64,000 nt of DNA from Spiroplasma endosymbiont of Poecilobothrus nobilitatus (lineage in GTDB: Bacteria > Bacillota_I > Bacilli_A > Mycoplasmatales > Mycoplasmataceae), in NCBI RefSeq assembly GCF_964030655.1, contig NZ_OZ034915.1, positions 1,240,001 through 1,304,000 on the forward strand. Direction: 5' to 3'. The notes below the pieces were generated by a model. It had not been told where the DNA came from. It saw only the letters and a program-made list of their open reading frames with translations, and ran no database searches. The position numbers were made by a program, and so were the translations under genes. This document shows positions 19,708 to 31,463 of this stretch, one piece after another (positions within the stretch are counted from its first letter, which is position 1; each line of letters starts with the position of its first letter).

Positions 19708-20946
19708 ATGACAAACAAAAAAGAATTAAAAGATGTTCAAGTTAAAGGAAAAAAAGTTTTAGTCCGTGTTGATTTTAATGTTCCAATGAAGGATGGGCAA
19801 GTTACTGGTGATAATCGTATTACTGCAGCTTTACCCACAATTAAATATTTGTTAGCACAAGAAGCAAAAGTAATTTTATTTTCTCATTTAGGGAAAGTTA
19901 AAACAGCTGATGATTTAGAAAAACGTGATATGGCGCCAGTGGCAAAGGTATTAGAACAAAAATTAGGACAACAAGTTAAGTTTATTAATTCCTTTGAAGG
20001 AAAACAATTGGAAGAAGCTATTAATGAAATGCATAATCAAGATGTAATTTTATTTCAAAATACACGCTTTGCTGATATTATTAATAGTAATGGTCAAATT
20101 AGTGTTGATAGTGATGGTAAAGCAACTGCAAAACGAGAAAGTAAAAATAATCCTGCTTTAGGGAAATATTGAGCAAGTTTAGGCGATGTTTTTGTTAATG
20201 ATGCATTTGGAACTGCGCATCGTGCTCATGCTTCAAATGTTGGAATTGCAGAAAATATTGCTGAATCATGTTTAGGATTTTTAGTGGAAAAAGAAGTAAA
20301 AATGTTATCACGAGGAGTAGACAATCCAGCTAAACCATTTGTTGCTATTATTGGTGGTGCAAAAGTTTCCGATAAAATTGGGGTAATTGAACATTTATTA
20401 ACAAAAGCAGATAAGATTTTAATTGGTGGTGGAATGGCATATACTTTTTTTGCTGCTCAAGGTCACAAAATTGGAAATTCATTATTAGAAGTTGATAAAG
20501 TTGAAATTGCTAAAACATTTTTAGCGAAAGGAAAAGGAAAAATTATTTTACCAATTGATGTATTAGAAGCGCCTGAATTTGCTGATGTTCTAGCAAAAGT
20601 TACAACAGGATTGGATATTGATGATGGTTATATGGGATTAGATATTGGTCCCAAAACAATTGAATTATTTAAAAAAGAATTAGCGGATGCAAAAACGGTT
20701 GTTTGAAATGGACCAATGGGAGTTTTTGAATTTAAAAATTATAGTATTGGAACAAAAGCTGTTTGTGAAGCAATTGTTGAACTAAAAGGAGCCTTTACTT
20801 TAATCGGAGGAGGTGATTCAGCTGCAGCGGCAATTCAATTAGGATATAAAGATAAATTTACGCATATTTCAACTGGTGGTGGTACTAGTTTAGAATATAT
20901 GGAAGGTAAACCACTGCCTGGAATTGAAGCTGTTCAAAATAAATAA
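19708..20946 (+). CDS. pgk: Phosphoglycerate kinase
   Basis: 412 residues including UGA-Trp at 20170 and 20704. ATP-generating glycolytic step from 1,3-bisphosphoglycerate to 3-phosphoglycerate. Family signature [12 protein letters not shown] near the N-terminus, [36 protein letters not shown] and the C-terminal GGGDSAAA and HISTGGG loops. Ribosome site GAGAAGGA. A terminator follows. Confidence 0.97.
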
Positions 20947-20952
20947 TATAAT

Positions 20953-20977
20953 AAAACGACAAAATGTCGTTTTTTTG
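20953..20977 (+). terminator. Rho-independent terminator of pgk
   Basis: AAACGACA/TGTCGTTT stem with a short A-loop followed by a T-run, 7 bp after the pgk stop. Confidence 0.88.
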
Positions 20978-20998
20978 TAAATATAACATAATGGAATA

Positions 20999-22141
20999 CT
21001 TTAATTTTGTAGAAAACTCTTGATATTTATAAAATATACCTAAAATTAGGTATATTCTTAATATAAGAGGTGAATAATTAATGGAAAAAATAATTGAAGA
21101 ATTAATAAATAGTTTAACAGATAATCAATTTTTAGAATTTCATAAAAAAGTCAAAAAAGAATCAGAATTAATTAAAAAACAAAAACGCTTAAATGAAATT
21201 GATCAAAAATTTAGGGATAAAGGTATTAAATGTCCTAATTGTCAATCTTTTTATTGTGTTAAAAATGGTCATAATCCTGAAGGAAAACAAAAATATTTAT
21301 GCAAAAAATGTCGTGCTAGTTTTGATGCTTTTCGTGATCATTTTACGTATTGAAGTCATTTAAATTATGAACAGTGAAATTTATTGATTCAAATTTCATT
21401 ATTAGGCCAATCTAGTAAAATGATTTCCCACTTTATTAAAATATCACCGAAAACCGCTTGATATAATCGCCAAAAAATAATGAAATCAAAACAATTAGAA
21501 AACACCCAATTAAAATTTAAAACGTTAAATGGCCAAATTCAAATCGATGAAACATTTATTAAAGAAATCCACAAAGGTAATTTTAAAGATAAATTTGATA
21601 AAAGAAAAATTCATCTTGATTCATTTTCAACCAACACTAAATGTTGTGTTCAAATGGCTGTTGATAGCAATAATAATATTTATGTTAAATCAACCAACAC
21701 AAAACGATTACAAAAACAGTGAATTATTGAAAATATTAATAAACAATTAATCAAAGAAAATTCAATTATTATTTCTGACATGCAACCATTATATTTATTA
21801 GTAGCAAAACAAACAAATTCTATTTTATTAGCAACTAAAACTAGTACAAATCCTGATGCTAGTTATCGGAAGTTAAATAAAATTAGTAAATTACAATCAA
21901 ATCTTAAAGAATCCTTAATTCATTATCATGGCTTATGTTTCACGAACATTCAAAATTATTTAAATCTCTGAAAATGAAAATACCAGCATAAAGGTTTAAC
22001 GCCAAACCAACAATCATCGGTATTATATTTTAACGTATAAAAAAGTTAAATAACAATATTAAAAGTTTATATAATTTTCTTTTAAAGTTATCATATTGAT
22101 GATTTTTTTTATTTCATCAAGAGTTTTCTACAAAATTAAAA
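20999..22141 (+). mobile_element. IS-C copy b, intact
   Basis: 1143 bp with inverted termini TTTAATTTTGTAGAAAACTC and its reverse complement. An 8-bp direct duplication ATGGAATA flanks it (20991-20998 and 22142-22149). The 8-bp duplication and ISXO2-like transposase suggest the IS1595 family. An internal palindrome ATATACCTAAAATTAGGTAT lies ahead of the gene. Confidence 0.92.
21081..22040 (+). CDS. Zinc-ribbon, ISXO2-like transposase (IS-C)
   Basis: 319 residues, no stop when UGA is Trp. The N-terminal helical region is followed by a zinc ribbon (CPNCQSFYC...YLCKKC, residues about 51-80). Then comes a DDE domain with the IQIDETFIKEI motif typical of ISXO2/IS1595-like transposases. The C-terminus ends VLYFNV. 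Ribosome site AAGAGGTG. One late Gly-to-Cys change relative to other copies; otherwise it appears functional. Confidence 0.88.
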
Positions 22142-22156
22142 ATGGAATAACTATAC

Positions 22157-23442
22157 TGAATATGTAAAGAAAAGTTTACATAAAAAATAAAATTTATTTA
22201 GGATTGAGTTATTCTGTATTCAACAGGACTTAATCCCTTTAATTTTCTTTGTGGTCTAATTTCATTATAAAATTTAATATATTGTGGAATCATTTTATAT
22301 ATATATTCTTTGTTTCTAAAAATACGTTTTAATGTTTCAAAAAATTCAGTTTTAAAAGTTCCAAATCAAGATTCAGTATGACCATTATCTGGCGAAGATC
22401 CTCTTCGTGACATTGAGATTATTATTCCTAATTTTTTACACAAATTTGTAAATATAAAATTTGTATAATGAAATCCTTGATCAGTTTGTAAAATTCATGT
22501 TTTTGGTTTCCCTGCTTTTACTCAAGCATTAATTATATTTTTTACCACAAAAGGCATATCTAGAGTTTTACTAATTTGGTAATCTAAAATTTCATTAGTA
22601 TGAAAATCTTTTACTATAGATAAATAATATGTTTTGTTATTAGTAGTTAAATATGTAATATCTGTTCCAATTTTTTGGTTAATTCCAGTTGTAGAAAAAT
22701 TTCTATTTAGAATATTTTCATATCTTAATTGACCAGAAAGTTTTTTATAATTGAATCTTTTTTTTCTAATTATAGCTTTTAATTTCATTTGTTTCATATA
22801 TCTATATACTACTCATGGATTAAGATCTAAATCATATAATTTTTTTAGTCATAATGCAATCATATTATAACCATAGATTCTTTTAAAATTATGATATGTT
22901 GATTGAATAATATCAACAATTAAATTATTTCATTTATTATATTTTGGTTTCCCCAAACATAATCATTTATGATAACCAGCTCTGGAAACTTTAAATATTT
23001 TACACAAAGATACAATTGTATAAATATTAGAAAATTCATAAATTTTTTTATATTTATTTTTTACGCTTAGGGATAAGTACTTTGATAATTCTTCAAATTG
23101 TTTTGCATATTCATATATTTCTTTCTTTGTCATTAACTCTAATGGTTTATTGGCAACACCACGCTTTCTAGTTCCGCTTTTTATTTGTGTTCCATGACCT
23201 CATTCTAAACTTTCTTCACCCTTTGCATTATATGTTTTAATTCATAAATAAATAGTATGTCATGAAACATTATATTCCTTTGAAAGTAATTTTACAGGTT
23301 TTCCACTTTTGTATAAATTAATAATATTTAGTTTAAATTCTTTGTTGTTTTGTTTTTTCATATAAAAAACATCTCCTTAATAAATTAATAAAGTTTTAAC
23401 ATAATTTTCTATTTTTTATGTCTACTTTATTTTAGATGTTCA
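22157..23442 (-). mobile_element. IS-E, intact IS3-type element with one fused ORF
   Basis: 1286 bp. Termini starting TGAATATGTAAAG and (reverse) TGAACATCTAAA share an ACATAAAAAATA block. A 3-bp direct duplication TAC flanks it (22154-22156 and 23443-23445), the size usual for IS3 elements. It lies 73 bp upstream of the secA start. Confidence 0.9.
22198..23361 (-). CDS. IS3-family transposase, single OrfAB reading frame
   Basis: 387 residues with UGA as Trp and no stop. N-terminal helix-turn-helix (MKKQNNKEFKLNIINLYKSG), a middle HTH_21-like region (RAGYHKWLCLGKPKY) and an rve core. Catalytic residues are D in GTDITYL, D in LQTDQGFHYT and E in GHTESW. The C-terminus has FYNEIRPQRKLKGLSPVEYR. 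Unlike IS-A, no frameshift is needed. Probably active. Confidence 0.92.
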
Positions 23443-23461
23443 TACTAACTATTGTTTTTTA

Positions 23462-23470
23462 TGATATAAT
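23462..23470 (+). promoter_or_regulatory. Extended -10 promoter of secA
   Basis: TGATATAAT 45 bp before the secA start and just 20 bp beyond the IS-E end, so anything further upstream is IS sequence. Confidence 0.5.
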
Positions 23471-23514
23471 AAATGTGAATGTTTATAATTATATAGAATA
23501 GAGGATATAGTTGA

Positions 23515-25905
23515 ATGGCAGTTAGCGATCGTAAAATTGTAAAAAAACATGGGAAAATAGCAGATAAAATTATGGCGTTAGATGAAACAATGCGAGGATT
23601 GTCTGATGATGCATTAAAAGAAAAGACAAATGAATTTAAAACGAAGTTAGCAGAAGGTGCTACATTAGATGATATTTTAGTTGAAGCATTTGCTGTTGCC
23701 CGTGAAGCATCTCGTCGAATTTTAGGATTACATGCTTATCGTGTCCAACTAATTGGGGGCATTGTTCTTCATGAGGGTGATGTGGCTGAAATGAAAACAG
23801 GGGAAGGAAAAACTTTAACTGCTTTAATGCCAACATATTTGAATGGTTTAACTGGTAAGGGTGTTCATGTTATTACTGTTAATGAATATTTATCAAGACG
23901 GGATTCAGAAATTAATGGTCAAGTTTTTAGTTTTTTAGGTTTAACAGTTGGTTTAAATTCTCGTGATATTACTAAAGATGCAAAAAGAGAAGCCTATAGT
24001 TGTGATATTACTTATACTACTAATGCTGAATTAGGATTTGATTATTTACGAGATAATATGGTAAAAGTTTACAGTGAGAAAGTCCAACGAGGATTAAATT
24101 ATGTCATTATTGATGAGGCTGACTCAATTTTAATTGATGAATCAAGAACACCATTAATTATTTCGGGGGGGCGCCAAAACCGAACACCGCAATATCAAGC
24201 AGCTGATCATTTTGCAAAGTCATTATCACGAGAGAATGATCTTGAAATTGATTTAGAAACAAAACAAGTTTATTTAACTCCAGAAGGAATTACTAAAGCA
24301 GAAAAAATATTTTCAATTAATTCTTTATTTGATATTAAAAATACTGAATTATACCATCTAATCTTAAATGCTTTAAAAGCTAATTTTGTTTTTAAAAATG
24401 GTGTTGAATATGTTGTTCAAAATAATGAAATTATTTTAATTGATCAGTTTACTGGCCGTTTAATGCTGGGACGTGCTTATAGTGATGGTTTGCAACAATC
24501 ATTACAAGCAAAGGAACGTGTTAATATTGAAGAAGAAACAGTGACAATGGCAACAATTACTTACCAAAACTTTTTCCGATTATATAATAAATTAAGTGGG
24601 ATGAGTGGTACTGCAAAAACAGAGGAAGAAGAATTCATTAAAATTTATAATATGCGTGTAATTCAAGTTCCAACTAATCGACCATTAATTCGCCGTGATG
24701 AAGATGATTATATGTTTGCAAATCGTGATGCAAAAATGAAAGCGATGATGAAAGAAATTATTGCCTTGCATGAAAAGGGACAACCAATTTTAATTGGAAC
24801 AACTTCAGTTGATTCATCAGAAATTGTGTCGCATTATTTACGAAATGCTAAATTAAAATTTGAAATGTTAAATGCGAAAAATCATGTTCGTGAAGCAGAC
24901 ATTATTGCAAAAGCTGGTGAAAAAGGAGCTATTACTTTAGCAACAAATATGGCTGGTCGGGGAACAGACATTAAATTAGGTGATGGCGTTAAAGAAATTG
25001 GAGGATTAGCTGTTTTTGGTGTTGAACGAAACGAAGCGCGCCGAATTGATAACCAGTTACGAGGGCGAGCAGGACGACAAGGAAATCCTGGTTTTTCACG
25101 GTTTTATGTTGCTATGGATGATGAATTAATGATGCGCTTTGGTGGTGAACGCCTACGCCGAATTTTTGCTCGGTTAGGTTCGGATTTTATTCAATCACGA
25201 ATGCTAACAAGAGCAATTTCTAATGCACAAAAAAAAGTTGAGGGAATGAATTTTGATCAACGAAAACATATTTTAGATTATGATAATGTTTTAGCACAAC
25301 ATCGTGAAGCAATGTATGCGCGGCGTGATCAAATTTTAACAGCAACTGATTTAAAACCAATTATTAAAAAAATTCAATATTCGGCAGCTTATGATTTAAC
25401 AAAAATGTTTGGTAATGAATCGCATGGGGAATGATTTATTCATTATGATGACTTAATTAAGGGGATTAGTGATAAAGTTGTTGCAGCTAATGTGTTAGAT
25501 AAAGCAGCCATGGAAAAAATGAAGCGGAAAGAAGTTGCTAAATATGTGGCAACAAAAATGAATAAATTTTATTTAGCGCGAACAGAAGATGTTCCTGCTG
25601 ATGTTATTAATCAAATTGAACGGAGCGCAATTATTACTTCGTTTGATGATTATTGAACAAAACATATTGATCAAGCAAGTAAATTACGAAGTGGAATTTA
25701 CTTACGAAGTTATGCTCAAACAAATCCATTACACGCTTATGTTGAAGAAGCTGCAAAATTATTTGAGCATATGCAATTATCAATTGCACATGAAGTTGTA
25801 ATTAAATTAGCAAATGTTGTTATTCGCAAAATTGATGGTGACATTAAAGTTGAGCCGTTTCATGATTCAGAACAAGAAATTCGAGAATTTAAACAAAAAG
25901 GTTAA
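23515..25905 (+). CDS. secA: Preprotein translocase ATPase SecA
   Basis: 796 residues; UGA-Trp at 25432 and 25654. Motor of Sec-dependent export at the membrane, needed for the lipoproteins and membrane proteins here. Walker A MKTGEGKTLT near residues 95-102, DEAD box near 200, HAYRVQLIGG, and motif VI QLRGRAGRQGNPG. It ends EIREFKQKG without the C-terminal zinc-binding Cys motif of many SecA proteins. A terminator follows. Confidence 0.97.
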
Positions 25906-25910
25906 TTAAT

Positions 25911-25937
25911 AAACCACTATGCTAAAGTAGTGGTTTT
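25911..25937 (+). terminator. Rho-independent terminator of secA
   Basis: Perfect stem AAACCACTA/TAGTGGTTT with an 8-base loop and a T-run. Confidence 0.9.
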
Positions 25938-25970
25938 TTCTGTATTATTAAATTAGAATGGGGGATAAAG

Positions 25971-26906
25971 ATGAGCTTTGCGTTGGAAGCAAAAGAGGAA
26001 ATTGTTAGAAAAGAATTTGACCAAATGTGTCAGAAAGCTTTTTTGACTGGTTTTGTTAAATATAATATGACATTAAATATTAGTAATCATTTTTTTAACT
26101 TTGAAGTAACCTCAATTAGTAATCTAATTATTCGAACAATTTATACGTTTTTAAAAAATTTATATCAAGTTAAAATTGACATCATTATTGTTCAAGGTAC
26201 AAAATTAAAAAATAACAAAACCTTCAGTTTACGTATTAAAGAAGGAGCTACTGAAATATTAAAAGACTTACAAATTTTTTATGCAGAAACTAATCAAAAA
26301 ATTGTTGCTATCCCATCGGAATGAAATGAACGACAACAACGCGCTTATATTGCAGGCATTTTTATTGCTTGTGGTAGTGTTAATTCACCAGAAACAAGTA
26401 ATTATCATTTAGAAGTTCAGTTTAATGATGAAGTTTCAGCACAATATTTTCAAAAATTATTGTATAAATTTCATTTTCCATTTAAGATAATTGTCCGTCA
26501 TGATCGTTATGTTTGTTATTTAAAAAAATCAATTTTAGTTTCAGATTTCTTGAAATTAATTGATGCAATTAATAGTGTTCTCGCTTTTGAAAATACTCGT
26601 ATTTCAAGGGATATGGTTAATAGTATTAATCGTTTAAATAATATTGAAATTTCAAATCAACAAAAAGCAATTAAAGCTGGTGAAGAACAGGTTGCAATGA
26701 TTAATTATTTACTTGAACATGATTTGTTTGATGAACTAAATGAAAATACTAAAAAAGTAGCTTTATTACGAATTGCTTATCCCGATGCATCGTTGCAAGA
26801 TTTGTCAGCATTATTAGAAAATGAAAGTAGTATTGAAATTTCAAAATCGGGAGTAAACCACTTATTTCGTGAAATTAAGAAAAAATATTATGAAAATATA
26901 AAATAA
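25971..26906 (+). CDS. whiA: DNA-binding protein WhiA
   Basis: 311 residues with UGA-Trp at 26322. N-terminal LAGLIDADG-homing-endonuclease-like fold (AYIAGIFIACGSVNSPE, then YHLEVQFND) and a C-terminal helix-turn-helix with the family end LLRIAYPDASLQDL and SGVNHLFREI. In Gram-positive bacteria WhiA affects division and chromosome organisation; its role in mollicutes is inferred. Ribosome site GGGGGATAAAG. Stands alone between secA and a permease. Confidence 0.93.
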
Positions 26907-26910
26907 TTTA

Positions 26911-26919
26911 TGTTATAAT
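26911..26919 (+). promoter_or_regulatory. Extended -10 promoter of permease gene
   Basis: TGTTATAAT just after the whiA stop and 53 bp before the permease start. No clear terminator separates whiA, so some read-through is possible. Confidence 0.45.
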
Positions 26920-26971
26920 TCATTTATTATTTTTTATTAAAAATAGGTCATTAAAAATGGAGGAAAAACTA

Positions 26972-28390
26972 ATGGGAAAGCCTAAAAATAACGTTAAATT
27001 TTTTGAATTTTTAACTGTTTTTTCAACAGCGATTGGAATTACAATTGGAATTGGAATTTATTTAAAAAATGATACTTCAGAAGGACATCTTTTATACTTT
27101 ACTCAAAATCCTTATTTATCAATTGGATTATGGGTTTTAGTTGGGATTTTAGGAATGGCAATGATTATGGTCTTTATTGAAGTTACATCAGTAAAAACTA
27201 AAAGTGGACATGGGACATTACCATCATGAGCTAATATTTTAATTGGTCGGCAAGTTGGTAGTTTAATAGCATTATTTTATATCTTTTTTTATTTCCCAAT
27301 TTTATTGGGTATTTTCCCAATTTTTAGTATTAATGCAATGTTTGATGCACTAGAAGTGCAAAACATTAGTAAGGTAACACAACATATAATTGCGATTACT
27401 GTTGGTATTGTTATTTTAATTTTGTTTTACTTAATAAATATTTTTTTCCGAAATGTTGGTAAATGAGTTCAAACAATTGGAACATTTATTAAATTTATTC
27501 CTTTACTAGTTAGTATAGTTATAGGCTTTGTTGCTCCAATTGAAAATAATGTTTTTGATAAGTATAGGGAATTAAAGTTTGGTAACTTCTTTATGGGAAT
27601 TTTACCAGTATTATTTTCATTTGATGGTTTTATTTATGCTGCAGGATTACAAAAAGAAGTTTCTAACAAAAATGTTGTCCCAAAAGCATTATTTGCTGCA
27701 ATGTTATTTATTACTATTTTTTATATTTTAGAAGTTATTTCTTTATTTTTAGGAACAAATGATGGTAGTTTTTTTACTTTATTTAAAAATCTACTTGGTG
27801 GTCCAATTGCAAAAGTCTTAATGTGATTTATTATGTTAACAGCATTAATGAGCATTAATGGTTTAACCTTTGTAGCTCCTTCATTTGGACATACAATGCA
27901 AGAAGAAAATCTTGTTTATATTGGAAAGAAAGAATTAAGTTATCAACAAATTGGTTTGATTCAAATGGCAATTACTGTTTTTTTCAATTTAATATTAATG
28001 GGACTTAGTCTTGGCTTTGTGGGCGAGCCAATGTATTTATTAGATCTTTCTTCTAATGCCGTTAGTTTTACTGCTTTTCTGTGTTATATTAGTTTAATTA
28101 TTGCTGTTTGTGTTAATCGTTATACAAAGCGAGTAGAAGTAGCAAAAGTAAAAGGAATGTATTATTATGCTGGTTTTTCTATTTTCTTGCTAATAGGTTC
28201 AAAAGGTTATATTATGTATAATTTCTTTGCTTATAGTAGTAATCATAAAACTTTATATATTTTATTAATTATTATTGGGGGAACATTAGTAATATGAGGT
28301 ATTAATGAATTATTATTATGGCATAAAGCAACACCAGCTGCTGGTGAAGTAAAAATAAAAACCCCATTGATTAATAATGTTAATCAATAG
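26972..28390 (+). CDS. APC-type amino acid permease
   Basis: 472 residues, about 12 hydrophobic segments, with UGA as Trp. The first helix has the APC-type TAIGITIGIGIY stretch, and GFVAPIENNVFDKYRELKFG followed by LPVLFSFDGFIYAAGLQKEV is typical of the family. Imports an amino acid or related compound; substrate unknown. The ATG at 26972 is chosen because GGAGGAAAAACTA lies ahead of it; the ATG at 26957 overlaps that site. Converges with a decayed rhodanese gene. Confidence 0.85.
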
Positions 28391-28734
28391 GATTATAAGT
28401 AAGAATTTTATCAAGTTCATCAAACTGATGAACTTTTTTTCATCCGCCAAGAAGAATATAAACTTTAAAATTATGTTTTTTAATAAACGGTATAAATCTA
28501 AATGAGAATGGCCAGCACTTGAAACAAAAAGAATTTTTTTATTTTTAGTTACTTTTTCAAATAAATTAAACGAAAAAGATGATGAGGAATATTAATACTA
28601 TTAATAATATGACTTTCAATTCATTCTTCTTTCGGACGAATATCAATAATTAACCATTTATCTGAATTATTAATTTTTTGTAGTCTTTTAATTAATTTAG
28701 TATTGTATTTCATTTCAAATGCTGATAAAAACAT
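28380..28734 (-). pseudogene. Rhodanese-like domain protein, frameshifted
   Basis: From ATG 28734 (good AGAGGTGAAAAG site) the sequence reads as a rhodanese domain: WLIIDIRPKEEWIESHIINS. A frameshift near 28575 then leads to LFEKVTKNKKILFVSSAGHS, and another near 28490 to FKVYILLGGWKKV. The position of the active-site Cys is Ser (VSSAGHS). It is therefore both frameshifted and catalytically altered. Its end overlaps the stop of the convergent permease. Confidence 0.75.
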
Positions 28735-28784
28735 CTTTTCACCTCTATGAAAACATTATAACATTAAGAAAGTTAATATTTTAT

Positions 28785-29925
28785 TTTAATTTTGTAGAAA
28801 ACTCTTGATTAAATAAAAAAAATCATCAATATGATAACTTTAAAAGAAAATTATATAAACTTTTAATATTGTTATTTAACTTTTTTATACGCTAAAATAT
28901 AATATCGATGATTGTTGGTTTGGCGTTAAACCTTTATGCTGGTATTTTCATTTTCAGAGATTTAAATAATTTTTAATGTTCGTGAAACCTAAGCCATGAT
29001 AATGAATTAAGGATTATTTAAGATTTGATTGTAATTTACTAATTTTATTTAACTTCCGATAACTAGCATCAGGATTTGTACTAGTTTTAGTTGCTAATAA
29101 AATAGAATTTGTTTGTTTTGCTACTAATAAATATAATGGTTGCATGTCAGAAATAATAATTGAATTTTCTTTGATTAATTGTTTATTAATATTTTCAATA
29201 ATTCACTGTTTTTGTAATCGTTTTGTGTTGGTTGATTTAACATAAATATTATTATTGCTATCAACAGCCATTTGAATACAACATTTAGTGTTGGTTGAAA
29301 ATTAATAAAGATGAATTTTTCTTTTATCAAATTTATCTTTAAAATTACCTTTGTGGATTTCTTTAATAAATGTTTCATCGATTTGAATTTGGCCATTTAA
29401 CGTTTTAAATTTTAATTGGGTGTTTTCTAATTGTTTTGATTTCATTATTTTTTGGCGATTATATCAAGCGGTTTTCGGTGATGTTTTAATAAAGTGGGAA
29501 ATCATTTTACTAGATTGGCCTAATAATGAAATTTGAATCAATAAATTTCACTGTTCATAATTTAAATGACTTCAATACGTAAAATGATCACGAAAAGCAT
29601 CAAAACTAGCACGACATTTTTTGCATAAATATTTTTGTTTTCCTTCAGGATTATGACCATTTTTAACACAATAAAAAGATTGACAATTAGGACATTTAAT
29701 ACCTTTATCCCTAAATTTTTGATCAATTTCATTTAAGCGTTTTTGTTTTTTAATTAATTCTGCTTCTTTTTTGACTTTTTCATGAAATTATAAAAATTGA
29801 TCATCTGTTAAACTATTTATTAATTCTTCAATTATTTTTTCCATTAATTATTCACCTCTTATATTAAAAATATACCTAATTTTAGGTATATTTTATAAAT
29901 ATCAAGAGTTTTCTACAAAATTAAA
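28785..29925 (-). mobile_element. IS-C copy c
   Basis: Both IS-C termini are present. No 8-bp duplication is apparent at the flanks. Confidence 0.9.
28885..29844 (-). pseudogene. IS-C transposase with nonsense codons
   Basis: Full 960-bp frame length, but a TAA replaces a Ser codon in the HLDSFS region (near 29300) and another TAA replaces a Glu codon in FLEFH (near 29785). Zinc-ribbon cysteines are still visible. Inactive. Confidence 0.85.
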
Positions 29926-30122
29926 GAAGAATTACTAAATATTTAAAAGAAGATTATGGTATAAAATATAATTCAAAAAAAGTTTTAAGAATTATGTGTG
30001 ATAATCAAACACAACCTGAATATGTAAGAAAAATGAGAAGAAAAATAAAGTATAAACAGAATAAAGAAAAAAGATTATTGCAATATCCTGATTTAATTAA
30101 TCGTAAATTCAATGATATAAAC
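29926..30122 (+). pseudogene. IS3-type transposase fragment (HTH_21 region)
   Basis: Open plus-strand fragment with RITKYLKEDYGIKYNSKKVL and RIMCDNQTQPEYVRKMRRKI. This region precedes the catalytic core in IS3 OrfB proteins. It could be the missing middle of IS-B. Cut by IS-C copy c on one side and IS-A copy 6 on the other. Confidence 0.65.
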
Positions 30123-30203
30123 TGGATAGGCTACAATTATTAGGACCATAATTATATAGACTTCAAAATTAGATAAAATTATTAAGAAAGAAGGAATATA
30201 AAA

Positions 30204-30482
30204 ATGGGAAATAAAACTTCATACTATGAAGAATTTAAAAAACAAATTGTCATGCTATATAAAAATGGTAAAAGTGTTATTAATCTAGGGCAAGAATATA
30301 ATTTACCAAAACCAACTATTTATAGTTGAGTTAAAAATTATAATAATTCTGGTTCATTTAAAGTAAAAGACAATCGCACACTAGAAGAAAATGAAATAAT
30401 AACTTTACGAAAAGAACTTAAAGACTTGAAAATGGAAAATGACATTTTAAAGCAAGCCGCACTGATAATCGGCAAAAAATAG
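30204..30482 (+). CDS. IS3-type transposase OrfA
   Basis: 92 codons, intact, with a Ser-to-Tyr change (TSYYEEF). Ends GGC AAA AAA TAG, so the slip site is present. Confidence 0.83.
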
Positions 30483-30535
30483 CAATAATTAATAACAACA
30501 AAACAAAATATTCAGTAAGAAAAATATGTAAGATT

Positions 30536-31314
30536 TTGGGTTATAAAAATCAACGTATTATTATCAAACTAATAAATGTATTAACAAGCAAGTTAATAAT
30601 TATTAACAAGAAATTATCAGTGCCTTTAATAAAAGTCGCAAAATTTATGGGGCTCGCAAAATTAAAGTTATTTTAAACAGAAAAGATATCATCTTATCGC
30701 GGCGAAAAATCAGATTCTTTATGATCAAAAATAATTTGGTTTATAAATACACCAAATTAAAATATCATAATCATAAAACAACAGTCAATAATGACCAAAT
30801 TAATAATATTTTAAATCGTCAATTTAACAACAAAAAACCTAATGAAGTTATTGTTAGTGATTTAACATATGTTCAAGTTGGCGCTAAATGACATTATATT
30901 TGTTTATTAATTGACTTGTTTAATCGTGAAATAATTGGTTATAGTGCTGGGCCGAATAAAACAGCCGAACTGGTCCAACAAGCTTTTCATAAAATAACAC
31001 GACCATTAAATCAAATAACTATATTTCATACTGATCGTGGTAATGAGTTTAAAAATAAAATCATTGATGAAATTTTAATAACTTTTAATTTTAAAAGATC
31101 ATTAAGCAATAAAGGCTGCCCTTATGATAATGCTGTGGCTGAAACAACTTACAAAATTTTTAAAACTGAATTTATTAAGGGTAAAAAATTTAAAAATTTA
31201 ACACAATTAAAATACGAACTTTTTGATTTTGTGCATTGATATAACAATATTCGAATTCATGGCAGTTTAAATTATTTAACACCAGTGCAATACAAAAATT
31301 ATTATTCTACATAA
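30536..31314 (+). pseudogene. IS3-type transposase OrfB, frameshifted, hybrid C-terminus
   Basis: Two bases are missing just after the TTG start region (GGGTTATAAAAATC), and a Glu codon is TAA near 30602. The C-terminus reads LTPVQYKNYYST as in IS-D rather than LSPVTFRKQMSI as in IS-A. Confidence 0.82.
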
Positions 31315-31343
31315 AATTTGTCCAAAAAACCCTTGCCATTCCA

Positions 31344-31463
31344 ATATGTCGAGAAAAGTAGACATATAAAAAGTAAGCTATAGGAATGTTTTTCTGTATT
31401 GAACAGGAGACATTCCTTTTAACTTTGTATGAGGTCGAAAATTATTATAAAAAAAATATATTC
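31344..31463 (-). pseudogene. IS-F: IS3-type terminal fragment
   Basis: Minus-strand remnant of the end of an IS3-type transposase (RPHTKLKGMSPVQYRKTFL, stop at 31378-31380). It carries a terminus-like TATGTCGAGAAAAGTAGACA related to IS-E ends. Cut by IS-C copy d. Confidence 0.65.

Larger units (their letters stand above)
30123..31343 (+). mobile_element. IS-A copy 6 with IS-D-type right end (hybrid)
   Basis: From TGGATAGGCTAC to about 31280 it is IS-A. The last 65 bp (ACCAGTGCAATAC through GTCCAAAAAACCCTTGCCATT) instead match the IS-D right end. A crossover in the shared CAGTTTAAATTATTTA-like stretch explains this. Confidence 0.85.

Noticed and set aside
29175-29396. 73-codon ORF within IS-C copies starting MAKFKSMKHLLKK
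   Set aside because: It is an out-of-frame shadow of the IS-C transposase and recurs only because the IS recurs.
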